Origin: Terriglobia bacterium
GTDB taxonomy: Bacteria > Acidobacteriota > Terriglobia > Terriglobales > Acidobacteriaceae
Assembly (NCBI GenBank): GCA_032252755.1
Contig: JAVUPY010000024.1
Coordinates: forward strand, 1-64,000
DNA length: 64,000 bases
Direction: 5' to 3'
The notes under the pieces are model-generated. The model was not told the origin of the DNA, searched no databases, and saw only the letters and a program-made list of their open reading frames with translations. The translations under genes were made by a program, and so were the position numbers. Positions within the stretch are counted from its first letter, which is position 1; each line of letters starts with the position of its first letter. This document shows, piece by piece, positions 8,344 to 16,276 of the stretch.

Positions 8344-8540
8344 CACTTCGAAAGCCTCGACAAGACTTATGGACCGCCGGGTGCCGCCACAGGCTTGTAC
8401 CTCTGGTTCTACCTTTCCGGCTTTGCGTTCCTGATTGGAGGCGAAATTAACTTCTTACTTAACAAATTTAGAAGCCACAGAACTCCGCAATCGTTTGCAT
8501 CCGCGTTGCTCAGATCAACAATCTGAAGAGTGCAGCGTGA
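8344..8540 (+). pseudogene. Remnant of the 3' end of yihY (BrkB family)
   Basis: These bases match the last 200 bases of the intact yihY gene (30864-31060) at high identity. The reading frame encodes HFESLDKTYGPPGAATG and then YLWFYLSGFAFLIGGEINF, the conserved C-terminal region of YihY/BrkB proteins. The 5' three quarters of the gene are missing. A one-base deletion near 8508 shifts the end of the frame, which stops at a TGA near 8525. It is therefore a dead fragment left by duplication and internal deletion. Confidence 0.8.
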
Positions 8541-8678
8541 ATTGACTTCAGGACGGGCTTGTAAGAACTGCTACTTGGGACTACTGAGCCATCCGGCGGT
8601 CCCCTGGATCGAGCGGCATGAAGGTTGGAGCCGTCATCACCTAGACCGTTTGCTGGAGAGGTTGGTAGCCAAGTGAAA

Positions 8679-8700
8679 CAGGCGACCCGAAGGCCGCCTG
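8679..8700 (-). terminator. Terminator-like hairpin after the Gly/Tyr/Asn-rich gene
   Basis: On the minus strand, CAGGCG and CGCCTG (8695-8700 and 8679-8684) enclose a ten-base loop and are followed by TTTCACTT. It lies 23 bases after the stop of the 8723-9349 gene, a good position for its intrinsic terminator. Confidence 0.55.
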
Positions 8701-8722
8701 AGTTTGTAATTGGACTGAGAAA

Positions 8723-9349
8723 CTACCGTCCGTAATATCCGCGTTGGTAGCCCTGTTGGTAGCCCTGACGGAACTGTTGCTTGTACATTCCCTTGTTGCC
8801 ATAGCTTGAGTTATATCCGCGATCGCCGTCGTTATAGACTTGGCTGTCGGTCGGACGGAATGGCTTGCCTACACTGCGGTCATGCTGGCCATATGAGAAA
8901 CCGTTCTGGTATCCCATCTGGTAGCCGTTCCCGGAACCATAGCGCCCGTTTCCGTACCCTCCATTGTTGGGATAGTTGCCCCGGTTCCCATTGTTCCACG
9001 GTCCGTTGTTGTAGCCACCGTTGCGGTTGTTCCGGCTGTTGTAACCGTCGTTGTAGCCCTGCTGGTAGGCGCGACGATCGTCATCATCTCTATACCGCCC
9101 TGAGTTCGATTGAATTCGACGATTGCGCTCACGATCGCGCTCACCGTCGTTGTAGCCGCTGTGATAGGCAGGACTGTTCTGCCAGCGTCCTCTGTCCCGG
9201 TCTCTATCTCGATCGCCGTCATGGTCACGATCCTGTTGCCAACCGCCACGGTCGCTGACATCCCGGTCCCGATTCTGACCCAATGCTGGGATTGTTGCTG
9301 CGATCGTAAATGCCAAGCCGGCAACAACCAAATACCGATATGCTTTCAT
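8723..9349 (-). CDS. Exported Asp/Arg- and Gly/Tyr/Asn-rich low-complexity protein
   Basis: This 208-residue protein has a signal peptide (MKAYRYLVVAGLAFTIAATIPALGQ). An acidic/basic Asp-Arg repeat zone (DRDHDGDRDRDRDR) follows, then Gly/Asn/Tyr-rich repeats of the type AY..GYNDG, with a C terminus FRQGYQQGYQRGYYGR. The start at 9349 puts the signal peptide at the N terminus; a frame extending to 9397 has no better site. The GY-x-x-GY repeats resemble the tail of the protein at 2088-3272. It may be an adhesive or matrix-like envelope protein, but nothing proves this. Confidence 0.65.
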   Translation of the reverse strand: MKAYRYLVVAGLAFTIAATIPALGQNRDRDVSDRGGWQQDRDHDGDRDRDRDRGRWQNSPAYHSGYNDGERDRERNRRIQSNSGRYRDDDDRRAYQQGYNDGYNSRNNRNGGYNNGPWNNGNRGNYPNNGGYGNGRYGSGNGYQMGYQNGFSYGQHDRSVGKPFRPTDSQVYNDGDRGYNSSYGNKGMYKQQFRQGYQQGYQRGYYGR

Positions 9350-9709
9350 CTTCTTGTTCCTTCCCAGAACACACAGAGACTCGGCCGATCTCCTCAAACT
9401 CTTCTCTATCGACGAAGTACTAAATACCTAAACACTTTTGTGCCTGCCATGTTTCGACCTGCGTGGTCTTTATTTTGCGATCCCATTGACCTCTTTGTTT
9501 CTCGCGCAATAGTTGAACGCCACCGACGCAATCTGGAGACAGCGAGAAACATTCGGTCGTTTCTATTCACTGCCGAACTGAGATACATCATGGGGTAAGA
9601 GTGGTCAATATTGACCAGACATGATTCTCTGAATTTGGCAAAAGTTTCGTGTGACGAATGCACGTCAAGAGTTGGAGCCGACCACCCTTGGGGAGGGGGT
9701 CGCGCTCGG

Positions 9710-9740
9710 AAGGCCCGCGGAAAGCGCGGGCCTTTCCCTT
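9710..9740. terminator. Strong hairpin in a gene-poor stretch
   Basis: AAGGCCCGCG (9710-9719) pairs perfectly with CGCGGGCCTT (9725-9734) across the five-base loop GAAAG, followed by a T/C-rich run. It looks like an intrinsic terminator for a rightward transcript, although no gene is recognisable immediately to its left. Confidence 0.5.
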
Positions 9741-10163
9741 GCTTCATGCCACGTCTGCCCGTCCAATGAAAAGTGACCTGAACTGTGCAATGTTGTACAG
9801 GCACGCGCTTTCTCACTCATGCAGAATGAACCGTCTAAAAAAGGCATTGGAGGACAGTGCCAGCTGCTCTTCCAAATGCACGGTGCGAACGGTGACACGC
9901 TTAATAGCGATTCCAGATAAGGTTTTGCGTGAGTCTGGAATTTTCAGCATTCAGGACGCGCAGGCACAGGCGAAGCAGGCGGAAATCTTCAATGGGTCCC
10001 GACCCGCCGAACGCACCCAGAACTTTTCTGCCCGTTCATTCTCATAAAAGGTAGGAACGCTCTTTTTGGCTGTCTTAGCCTTCCATTATTCTCTTGTCGA
10101 ATATGGTTTGCCCTTCTTTTAAGTCCGAGCTCGAAAACAGGTTGAAGACTTCATCAAATGTAG
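9741..10163. other. Gene-poor stretch, nothing recognised
   Basis: Open frames here are short, overlap each other on both strands and lack ribosome sites and recognisable protein features. No RNA gene was identified. Together with 9350-9709 it forms a 1.1-kb gap carrying only the two hairpins listed. Confidence 0.5.
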
Positions 10164-10196
10164 AAAGGCCGCCCGAAACTTAGAAGGGTGGCCTTT
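10164..10196. terminator. Terminator-like hairpin
   Basis: AAAGGCCGCCC (10164-10174) can pair with GGGTGGCCTTT (10186-10196), eleven pairs with one G-T wobble around an eleven-base loop. There is no long T run after it. It is bidirectional in appearance and has no obvious gene upstream. Confidence 0.45.
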
Positions 10197-10451
10197 GGGC
10201 TACTTAAGTTATCCCCTAAGAAGAGGACTTAGGATGACGATATCGGCTATTCGTTGGAATGTCTGGTCAATTTGGCACAGTCCGTGAGGCTACGGTTTTT
10301 CTGGAGTACAAATTTGAAGGCTTGGACGCAGAGGCGGTGGCCTATCAAAACAGGCAACGCTTTCCAAAGCAAATAGACAATCCGAAGAGTGAGCAATCCT
10401 GAACAGTCCTACCCTCGAGTCGAGACATATTATTGAGACTGAAAATCGCGC

Positions 10452-10471
10452 GGCTTCTCGTCCGAGAAGCC
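10452..10471 (+). promoter_or_regulatory. Conserved 5'-leader hairpin next to the ribosome site
   Basis: GGCTTCTCG (10452-10460) and CGAGAAGCC (10463-10471) form a perfect 9-bp inverted repeat. It ends immediately before the GGGAGG ribosome site of the small membrane-protein gene. The same hairpin is retained in the paralogous leader at 32543-32562, while bases just upstream have diverged. This suggests selection on structure, perhaps translational control or mRNA stability. Confidence 0.5.
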
Positions 10472-10483
10472 CGGGAGGTAAGT

Positions 10484-10633
10484 ATGTTGTGGACAATTTT
10501 CGTGATTCTTCTGATTCTTTGGCTCCTTGGCTTCAGCTTTCATGTGGGCGGCGCGCTGATCCACCTGTTGATCGTCCTAGCGGTAATAGTTCTCGTCTTT
10601 AACTTGGTGAGCGGGCGCCGGGGGGTGGCGTAA
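10484..10633 (+). CDS. Lmo0937 family small membrane protein (copy A)
   Basis: This 49-residue protein has two hydrophobic helices (MLWTIFVILLILWLLGFSF and LIHLLIVLAVIVLVFNLV) joined by HVGGA and ending GRRGVA, the Lmo0937 family pattern. The function is unknown; such genes are often stress-induced. The ATG at 10484 follows GGGAGGT and a hairpin. An upstream in-frame start at 10433 would translate through the hairpin and is not supported. A near-identical paralogue lies at 32575-32724. Confidence 0.85.
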   Translation: MLWTIFVILLILWLLGFSFHVGGALIHLLIVLAVIVLVFNLVSGRRGVA

Positions 10634-10762
10634 GGAACGCGGACTGTTCTCAATCTGCGAGCTCAGTTCAGTCACTGGAGGCACCAATGCGCGTAGGTTG
10701 AGGACAGCACACGTGTACAGTCCGGGCCGGAGCAAACATCTTTTCAAGGAAGACAACCTGAC

Positions 10763-10830
10763 AAAGACCTCGTCCTCTTGCTTGCAGTTGATGGTTCGAA
10801 GTTCTCGGATGCTGCTGCACAGTGGGGCAA
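10763..10830 (+). pseudogene. Fragment resembling the N terminus of a universal stress protein
   Basis: The frame reads DKDLVLLLAVDGSKFSDAAAQ, matching the start of UspA-type proteins (hydrophobic strand, then AVDGS and a helix). The remaining 110-120 residues of a Usp domain are absent; the frame continues into unrelated sequence and stops at 10969. It is most simply a decayed 5' fragment. Chance similarity cannot be excluded for so short a stretch. Confidence 0.35.
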
Positions 10831-10857
10831 GTGCTGTGCCTTTGTTGGTGGCTCGGT

Positions 10858-11415
10858 TCAGATTCGCGGCTTAAGTATCTTGAGTATGCGTGTCACACGC
10901 GGGTGGGCGTTCGCCTGCTTATCTATCCGTAGGATGATTGAGCCGGCCCATGGAATGTGGCGGCAGTAGAACTCCAGGTCATCGGCCCGACGCGGTGCCC
11001 GATCAATGCGCATTTTGTTGCTGGACTCAAATGAAAGCGGTTTGCGCTGAGCATAATCGCCGAAAGATCCCGGTTTCCCGATTAGCTGTCCGCCTCTGAT
11101 GTCCTGGCGCAAGACAAAGGCGGAATCATTGTCGATACGTGCTTTGTGAGATGAGTTACCAAGAGCAGTGAATGTTACGCGCGGCTCAGGCAGTCCTTGG
11201 TTCCACCGGAAACTTGCCTGCAATTGTGCACGCACATGAAGTGGCTCTGCTGTGGGGTCCGGAACTGCCGCCATAACAGTGGAACTGAGGAGCGGGGACG
11301 CGATCACTGGATGAGGCGGCGGCCGCTGCGCCCATAACAGGCTCGTTGAAGCTACTAACGAACCGAGACCCACAATCGAAAACAGTCGCGAGGGTACACG
11401 AAGCTGGTGTCGCAT
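10858..11415 (-). CDS. Exported hypothetical protein
   Basis: A 185-residue frame with a plausible signal peptide (about residues 1-30: basic RHQLRVPSR, hydrophobic LFSIVGLGSLVASTSLLWAQ). An AAGGGA site lies seven bases before the ATG at 11415; a longer frame starts at 11439. The mature part contains FYCRHIPWAGSIILRIDKQA, reminiscent of an immunoglobulin-like or TonB-C-like strand pattern, but no family is recognised. It sits in a decayed zone between a Usp fragment and a truncated gene, so it may itself be degenerate. Confidence 0.45.
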   Translation of the reverse strand: MRHQLRVPSRLFSIVGLGSLVASTSLLWAQRPPPHPVIASPLLSSTVMAAVPDPTAEPLHVRAQLQASFRWNQGLPEPRVTFTALGNSSHKARIDNDSAFVLRQDIRGGQLIGKPGSFGDYAQRKPLSFESSNKMRIDRAPRRADDLEFYCRHIPWAGSIILRIDKQANAHPRVTRILKILKPRI

Positions 11416-11869
11416 GGGATTCCCTTGCCTCTCGTGCAAAGGCTAAGAATGCCAATGAACGCGGCATGGTGAACCTTTACGGTGAATCTATACTGACCGG
11501 TCGGCAAGGCTTTGTCAGGTCAAGATTGCACAGGTTTGCATTTAAGATGTCATGATATGTGTCGGCAAAGAGTTGAAACGCAGCACCGCACGTCGTGCAT
11601 CGGCACCCGTGTATCACAAACCGCGTTACGAGGCGGACTGTATCCAATCCTGAATTAAGATCCTGCTCAATATTCTCATTTGACACTGTTCCGTGGGCCT
11701 GCTCACGTCTGCTAACTGTGGAAGATGCTGGCCGCAAATGAGCAATCCTGCACAGCCGCGCTCCTTTCTCCTGTAGGCACCAAGGAACTGACCATCTCCC
11801 TGGCACAGGCGCAGCGAGTGGTTTCATAAACTCCGCACCGGTACGCGCTGACAACTGTCGCTACGGTCA
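11416..11869. other. Gap of about 450 bases without a supported gene
   Basis: A 125-codon minus-strand frame (11477-11854) exists but has no ribosome site, signal or recognisable domain, apart from a CRCTTC cysteine cluster. I treat it as unsupported. A short stretch gagcaatcctgcacag near 11740 resembles the leader repeat of the Lmo0937-type genes. Confidence 0.4.
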
Positions 11870-12283
11870 TCACCTTCGGCCGCAAACGTTGTGCATTTGC
11901 GTTCCGTTCTGTTTGTAGACCGTGATCGCTGACACCCCAGTCAGGATACTAAAGGACGAATCTGATGGAAGCGTTAACGTGAACGTGGCTTGAGATCCGT
12001 TTGCACTGTAATTCGATACAGTACCGTGGAAGCCTTGCTGTTCCAGCAAAACCTGGCTTGCATTGATGGTGCCGAACGAAGTGCCGCCTCCCATCATGCC
12101 GCCACCTCCCATCATTCCGCCACCGCTTACGACGTCGATCTTCTGACCTTTGGCGATGCTGGAATCGTCGAACGTCGGGGTGAACGGCAGGTTTGCCAAG
12201 TCAACGCCATCGGAATCCGCCGAATACGGGGTACTGCTGGACACGTTCACGGTGATGGTGCCTGAGATCGCCGATGCAACGAC
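11870..12283 (-). pseudogene. 5'-truncated DUF5666-like secreted protein gene
   Basis: The frame encodes a Ser/Thr/Gly-rich product. It includes AISGTITVNVSSST, then IAKGQKIDVVSGG, a Met/Gly run (GGGMMGGGGMMGGG), a strand pair around VLLEQQGFHGTVSNYSA, and a C terminus with SILTGVSAITVYKQNGTQ. This pattern recalls DUF5666-type beta-barrel domains of acidobacterial lipoproteins. The frame continues upstream to a stop at 12377-12379 without protein-like sequence, signal peptide or start site, so the N-terminal part seems lost or frameshifted. It points to decay next to the catabolic island. Confidence 0.4.
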
Positions 12284-12545
12284 TGGGCTATGGGATCGAG
12301 ATGATAGGTGCGCTCGGCAACACGGATCAGTTCGGCTTTGATTGGCAGCGCCAGTAACATTATGTGGGTCCCGTCTTCAGCTATTCCGTCTCGAAGCATT
12401 GGACCGTTCAGGTCGAGCCGGCATTCGGACTCTCGGACGTAAGCGACCCATTTGTGTTGCGCCGGTCGAAAGTTGGCTCTCTCTCGCTTGCGCACGTTTT
12501 GTAATTCTTAAGGATGAAGGATTGTCGAGACGGACAGAGAAGCTC

Positions 12546-13757
12546 CTAGCGCACCTTGAACTTCCCTTCGGTGCTTCCCTGCTTTATCCAGTTTTCGTCA
12601 AACTCCACGAATTTGATCGTCTGGCGACGATAGGTATAAGCGACGCCAATCTTCCCGTTGGGCATCTGCATGATGGAAGGGTACGAGTACTCTTCCCGGC
12701 CAGGATGATCGCTCAAACCGGAGAACTGTTTCGCGAAGTCCGGGTCATGTGTCTCCAAATCGCGAACTGCGGACCATGTGTTTCCACCATCCTCAGACAA
12801 CGCAACTGAAAGCGGTACTCGTGGTCCGGTGCGCGGCTTGCCTTTCTCGTCGCTAACGTTGACGTTGTTGAAGGCGATCGCAAGGTGTCCGTTCCTGAGC
12901 TTCGTAACCTGGATGGAAGCGTTATTGTTGGGTAAAACTGTCGGCTTGGGGGCCGTCCATTTGCAGCCATCATCCGAAGTGCTTTTGTACACGAAATCGG
13001 CATAGCGGCTCCGAAAGAACGCAATATAGTGGTGGTCTACGACGACCACGCTCGGTTGGACCAAGCCCAGTGACTCGGGGATCTCACATTCCTCCCATGT
13101 CTTGCCGGCATCCGTTGAAATCTCGGTTACTGAATAATTCGTCTCTGCCCCCTTAGTGATACCGTGACTGGGCGTGTAGTACATGGGAAGAATCCATTTA
13201 TCTTTGCTGACGATTACGAGTGGCTGCCGAGTAAAAGCGCCGGCTTTGTCGAATAGAACCTTAGGACTCGTCCATGTTTTCCCGTTGTTGTCTGACGTAA
13301 CGTAGAGCACATGCGCGTTCGCCTGGCCTGCGTTGGCATCCTGTTCGGTGTGAAATATCCATATGTGTCCATCGGGAGCCTGGAACGGCACGGGATTCTG
13401 ATATGACTTCCCCGGCTGATGATCGACCACGATGGGCTTAGTCCACTGGTGGGAACCATGCGGCAACCGCGACACGACAATGGCGACATCGGATTGACCT
13501 TCCTGTGTTCCAGAGAACCAGGCGCAGAGAACATCTCCATTTTTGAGCGTGACCAGATTCGCGGCGTGCGAGGAAGGGAATAGCATTGGCATGTATGCCT
13601 CTTGGTAGCTCTTGCTCTTTGATAAACGGATCTTCCCATCAGCATTGAACCTAAGATTATTCGAATTCAACTGATTCGCAGGCTGCGATTTCTGCTGAGC
13701 TGCCAGGCAGATGGTCAACAAGAAGAATGCCAATGAGCACACGACCAACGATTTCAT
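12546..13757 (-). CDS. Sialidase-fold (Asp-box/BNR) exported glycosidase-like protein
   Basis: A 403-residue protein with a signal peptide (MKSLVVCSLAFFLLTICLAAQQ). A six-bladed-propeller region of the BNR_2 type carries Asp boxes SDNNGKTW, STDAGKTW, TSDDGCKW and SEDGGNTW at roughly 60-residue spacing. The family contains exo-sialidases (GH33) and hydrolases of other ulosonic acids, but also non-catalytic propellers. No sialic-acid catabolic genes (nanE, nanK) lie nearby, so sialic acid is an unlikely substrate. It is the last gene of a leftward five-gene run with a TonB receptor, a symporter and an aldolase. That context supports a role in releasing a keto-deoxy sugar acid in the periplasm. 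Confidence 0.75.
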   Translation of the reverse strand: MKSLVVCSLAFFLLTICLAAQQKSQPANQLNSNNLRFNADGKIRLSKSKSYQEAYMPMLFPSSHAANLVTLKNGDVLCAWFSGTQEGQSDVAIVVSRLPHGSHQWTKPIVVDHQPGKSYQNPVPFQAPDGHIWIFHTEQDANAGQANAHVLYVTSDNNGKTWTSPKVLFDKAGAFTRQPLVIVSKDKWILPMYYTPSHGITKGAETNYSVTEISTDAGKTWEECEIPESLGLVQPSVVVVDHHYIAFFRSRYADFVYKSTSDDGCKWTAPKPTVLPNNNASIQVTKLRNGHLAIAFNNVNVSDEKGKPRTGPRVPLSVALSEDGGNTWSAVRDLETHDPDFAKQFSGLSDHPGREEYSYPSIMQMPNGKIGVAYTYRRQTIKFVEFDENWIKQGSTEGKFKVR

Positions 13758-13808
13758 CCCTCACCCTCCATGAAATAATCACATTGAGTTAGATCTGCTT
13801 ACGATTCG

Positions 13809-14612
13809 CTACTTCTGGCCCGCAGCCGATCCCGTAGCTTCATGATTACTGATCGCATCCTTTGCCTGTTGGAGTACTGTCTCAACACCGATCTTCAGAC
13901 ACGCAATATCGTTCGAGCAGAAGAGAACGTCGACACCACGACTGACCCAGAACGGGAAATCCTGCGGAGCCGCGCCGACAGCCACCAGCTTGCCATGCTG
14001 TTTCGCGATACGAATCGTCTGGTCGGCGGCTTTCATCACCTTAGGGTGTCCGGTCTGGCCTGGAACGCCGAGGCTTGCGGAAAGGTCCGAGGGGCCGATA
14101 AAGACGTGGATATCGGGTGTCCGACAGAGCTCTTCTGCTAATAGCACCGCGTCGGCCGTTTCGATTTGGACCATCAGGCACAACTCGTCATTGAGCTTCT
14201 GCTGTTCAGCAGGAACGTTGTCGACCAATCCGTAATGAACAGCTCGGGACACGCTGAAGAAGCCGCGTTGTCCAGAGGGTGGAAAGCGTGCGCTCTGAAC
14301 CAATTCCTGAAGCATGCTGGTAGAATTCGCCATTGGGAGATCGATAATGTCAGGACCGCATTCCGCGGCTTTGAGGACACTCTCCCGTCTTGCATCCGGA
14401 ATGCGAATCATCGTCAACATTCCAAGACCCGATGCAATGCGACACAGGTCGGCCGCTTCCGCAAAACTAATGAATGCGTGTTCCATCTCGATCCAGGCAA
14501 CGCGAAATCCCCTGCGTGCCGCAATCTCGAGAAAGATCGGGTCATAAAAATAGACCGCGATCCCCAGCAATGGCCCAACACTTGATTGAATAGCTCGGTG
14601 AAGCCTCGTCAT
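13809..14612 (-). CDS. HpcH/HpaI family class II pyruvate aldolase
   Basis: A 267-residue protein of normal family length. Family features include IEMEHAFISFAEAADLCR near residues 40-58, the GQRG motif (PPSGQRGFFS) with its phosphate/carboxylate-binding Arg, and VQIETADAV with the metal-ligand Glu. IGPSDLSASLG supplies the second metal-ligand Asp and GVDVLFCSNDIACL lies at the end. The family cleaves 2-keto-3-deoxy or 4-hydroxy-2-keto acids to pyruvate plus an aldehyde (HpaI, GarL, RhmA). The exact substrate is not deducible. It lies between the symporter and the Asp-box gene and probably shares their operon. Its aldehyde product could feed the divergent four-carbon acid genes. Confidence 0.85.
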   Translation of the reverse strand: MTRLHRAIQSSVGPLLGIAVYFYDPIFLEIAARRGFRVAWIEMEHAFISFAEAADLCRIASGLGMLTMIRIPDARRESVLKAAECGPDIIDLPMANSTSMLQELVQSARFPPSGQRGFFSVSRAVHYGLVDNVPAEQQKLNDELCLMVQIETADAVLLAEELCRTPDIHVFIGPSDLSASLGVPGQTGHPKVMKAADQTIRIAKQHGKLVAVGAAPQDFPFWVSRGVDVLFCSNDIACLKIGVETVLQQAKDAISNHEATGSAAGQK

Positions 14613-14647
14613 TGTTCCCCCAAAAAGCTACTGCGTTAACATCACGA

Positions 14648-16267
14648 TCAGCCTTCCGCCTCCGCTTGGGAGGCGCTCCCTTGCAATTCTTGATCCCTTC
14701 TCATCTTTACCTGATCTAGCCAGCCCCAGACCGTCATGCTGCGTTTCTTCTCGTCTGCTTCGGAGAACACAAAGGCTGCGAAGTATCCAACCCCGAGCAA
14801 CACGATGTTGCCTATCACGCCGATCATGTACTCGTGTAGAGGGAAGTTCCACGTCCCCAAGTCGACCATCTTTCCGCCCTTCATGGTCAGGGTCGCCCAT
14901 GCTGTGAATACGAGGCTGGCAATGATCCCTATGTAAGCGCTTTTTCGACCGGCACGGATGCTCAAGAACGCTAGCAGGAAAAGTCCGGCCAGTCCCCCGG
15001 CCACAATCGCAGAAATAGCGTAGTACAAAGCGAGTGCGGTTCCCTTCGTATGCGCCAACCGAATCGCGATGATTACTGTAAGCAGTCCGAAGATTGCGAC
15101 AAATGCTTTTGCTGCTTTCAGGCGCTCAGGATCCGTACACTGTGGACGCACCTTGCGGTAAAAATCCTCCACCGCGACCACGGAGAGGGCATTCAAATCT
15201 GAAGACAGGCTCGACATAGCCGCGCCAAAAAGTGTAGCGAGGAACAAGCCCGCAAGGCCAACGGGCACGTGGGTGGTCAGGAAGTGCGGAAAGACCTGAT
15301 CCGATTTGGTGATATAGCTCGGAAGTTTTTCGCCGGTAATGTGGTAGAAGGACCAAAGCAGTGTCCCGATGAACATGAACAACGTCCAAGCTGGAATACA
15401 CAATGACGCCCCGAGAGCAATACCACGCAGCGCACCACGATCGCTTTTGGCAACTAAATAGCGTTGCACTACAGTCTGGTCAGCACTGTATTTCTGGAGG
15501 TAGAAGAAAAATCCGTATAGCGACAAGACAATTATTGTTGGCCGGCTGAACGCAAAATCTGTGCTTCCAAAACTGAACTTGTGATTCTGTGCCGCGACCG
15601 CAAGCACATGCGCCGGACCACCCGGCGGCAAGAAAAGCAGGAACCCTATGGAAACAAGTACGCCAGTCCAAAGAACGAAGCCCTGGATGACATCAGCCCA
15701 AATAACGGCCTCGATCCCTCCGATGAGCGTGTAAAAGACTGTCACCGCGCCGGCCACCATGATCACGCGGTCAACATTCCAGCCAGACATGCTGCTGACA
15801 GTCAAAGAAAGGAGATAAAAGACAAAGCCCATTTTAGAGAAGTGCCCTGCCGCAAATGCTATCGACGAATAGACCCTCGCAAAATAGCCGAACCGGCGCT
15901 CGAAATATTCATAGGCGCTCATCCGAACGACATGTCGGAAGAACGGTATCAACACAGCACCAACAATCATCAGTACTATGACGACCATGGCTCCGGGAAC
16001 CAGCAACGACCAGTTCCCGGCATAGCCCGAACCCGGGTATGCGATGAACGTGACGCTCGTGATGATTGTGGCTACGAGCGACATCCCCATCGCCCAAGCG
16101 GGAACGGAACGCTTCGCGACGAAATAGGTTTCCGTGTCCCGCTGCCGCCTCGCGAATCGCACTCCCACGAGAGCGAGAATGATCATGTATCCGATAATGA
16201 TGGCGGCATCGACCCAGCGAAGACTAGGCAAGCTGTCCCCCGCGTTTATGAATTGCAACAGCGACAA
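14648..16267 (-). CDS. Sodium:solute symporter (SSS) family transporter
   Basis: A 539-residue polytopic protein of the SSS family, with 13 or more predicted helices starting at about residue 20 (WVDAAIIIGYMIILALVGVRFARR). It includes the Na+-site regions MGMSLVATIITSVTFIAYPGS and ATLFGAAMSSLSSDLNALSVV. SSS members import sugars, sialic acids, carboxylates or vitamins with Na+. Here it sits nine bases after the upstream fusion gene and 35 bases before an aldolase gene. It is therefore the likely inner-membrane importer of the sugar acid handled by this regulon. Confidence 0.85.
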   Translation of the reverse strand: MSLLQFINAGDSLPSLRWVDAAIIIGYMIILALVGVRFARRQRDTETYFVAKRSVPAWAMGMSLVATIITSVTFIAYPGSGYAGNWSLLVPGAMVVIVLMIVGAVLIPFFRHVVRMSAYEYFERRFGYFARVYSSIAFAAGHFSKMGFVFYLLSLTVSSMSGWNVDRVIMVAGAVTVFYTLIGGIEAVIWADVIQGFVLWTGVLVSIGFLLFLPPGGPAHVLAVAAQNHKFSFGSTDFAFSRPTIIVLSLYGFFFYLQKYSADQTVVQRYLVAKSDRGALRGIALGASLCIPAWTLFMFIGTLLWSFYHITGEKLPSYITKSDQVFPHFLTTHVPVGLAGLFLATLFGAAMSSLSSDLNALSVVAVEDFYRKVRPQCTDPERLKAAKAFVAIFGLLTVIIAIRLAHTKGTALALYYAISAIVAGGLAGLFLLAFLSIRAGRKSAYIGIIASLVFTAWATLTMKGGKMVDLGTWNFPLHEYMIGVIGNIVLLGVGYFAAFVFSEADEKKRSMTVWGWLDQVKMRRDQELQGSASQAEAEG

Positions 16268-16276
16268 TATTACCGA

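Larger units (their letters stand above)
10370..10735 (+). repeat. Duplicated segment around the first Lmo0937-type gene (copy A)
   Basis: It is similar to 32453-32815 along its length. The leader shares gagtgagcaatcctgaacag and acatattatt, the coding region is nearly identical, and about 100 bases downstream still match (caatctgcgagct, caccaatgcg). It belongs to the larger collinear duplication described for 8.1-10.7 kb and 29.8-32.8 kb. Confidence 0.75.

Noticed and set aside
9406-9816. 136-codon minus-strand frame
   Set aside because: It spans the strong hairpin at 9710-9734 and has Arg/Pro-rich, non-protein-like sequence.
11477-11854. 125-codon minus-strand frame with a CRCTTC cluster
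   Set aside because: No ribosome site, signal or recognisable domain; amino-acid composition is not convincing.
12546-14612. Sialic acid catabolism, suggested by the sialidase-fold gene and DapA/NanA superfamily lyase
   Set aside because: No nanE, nanK, nagA or nagB equivalents are present; the neighbours are C4-acid genes.
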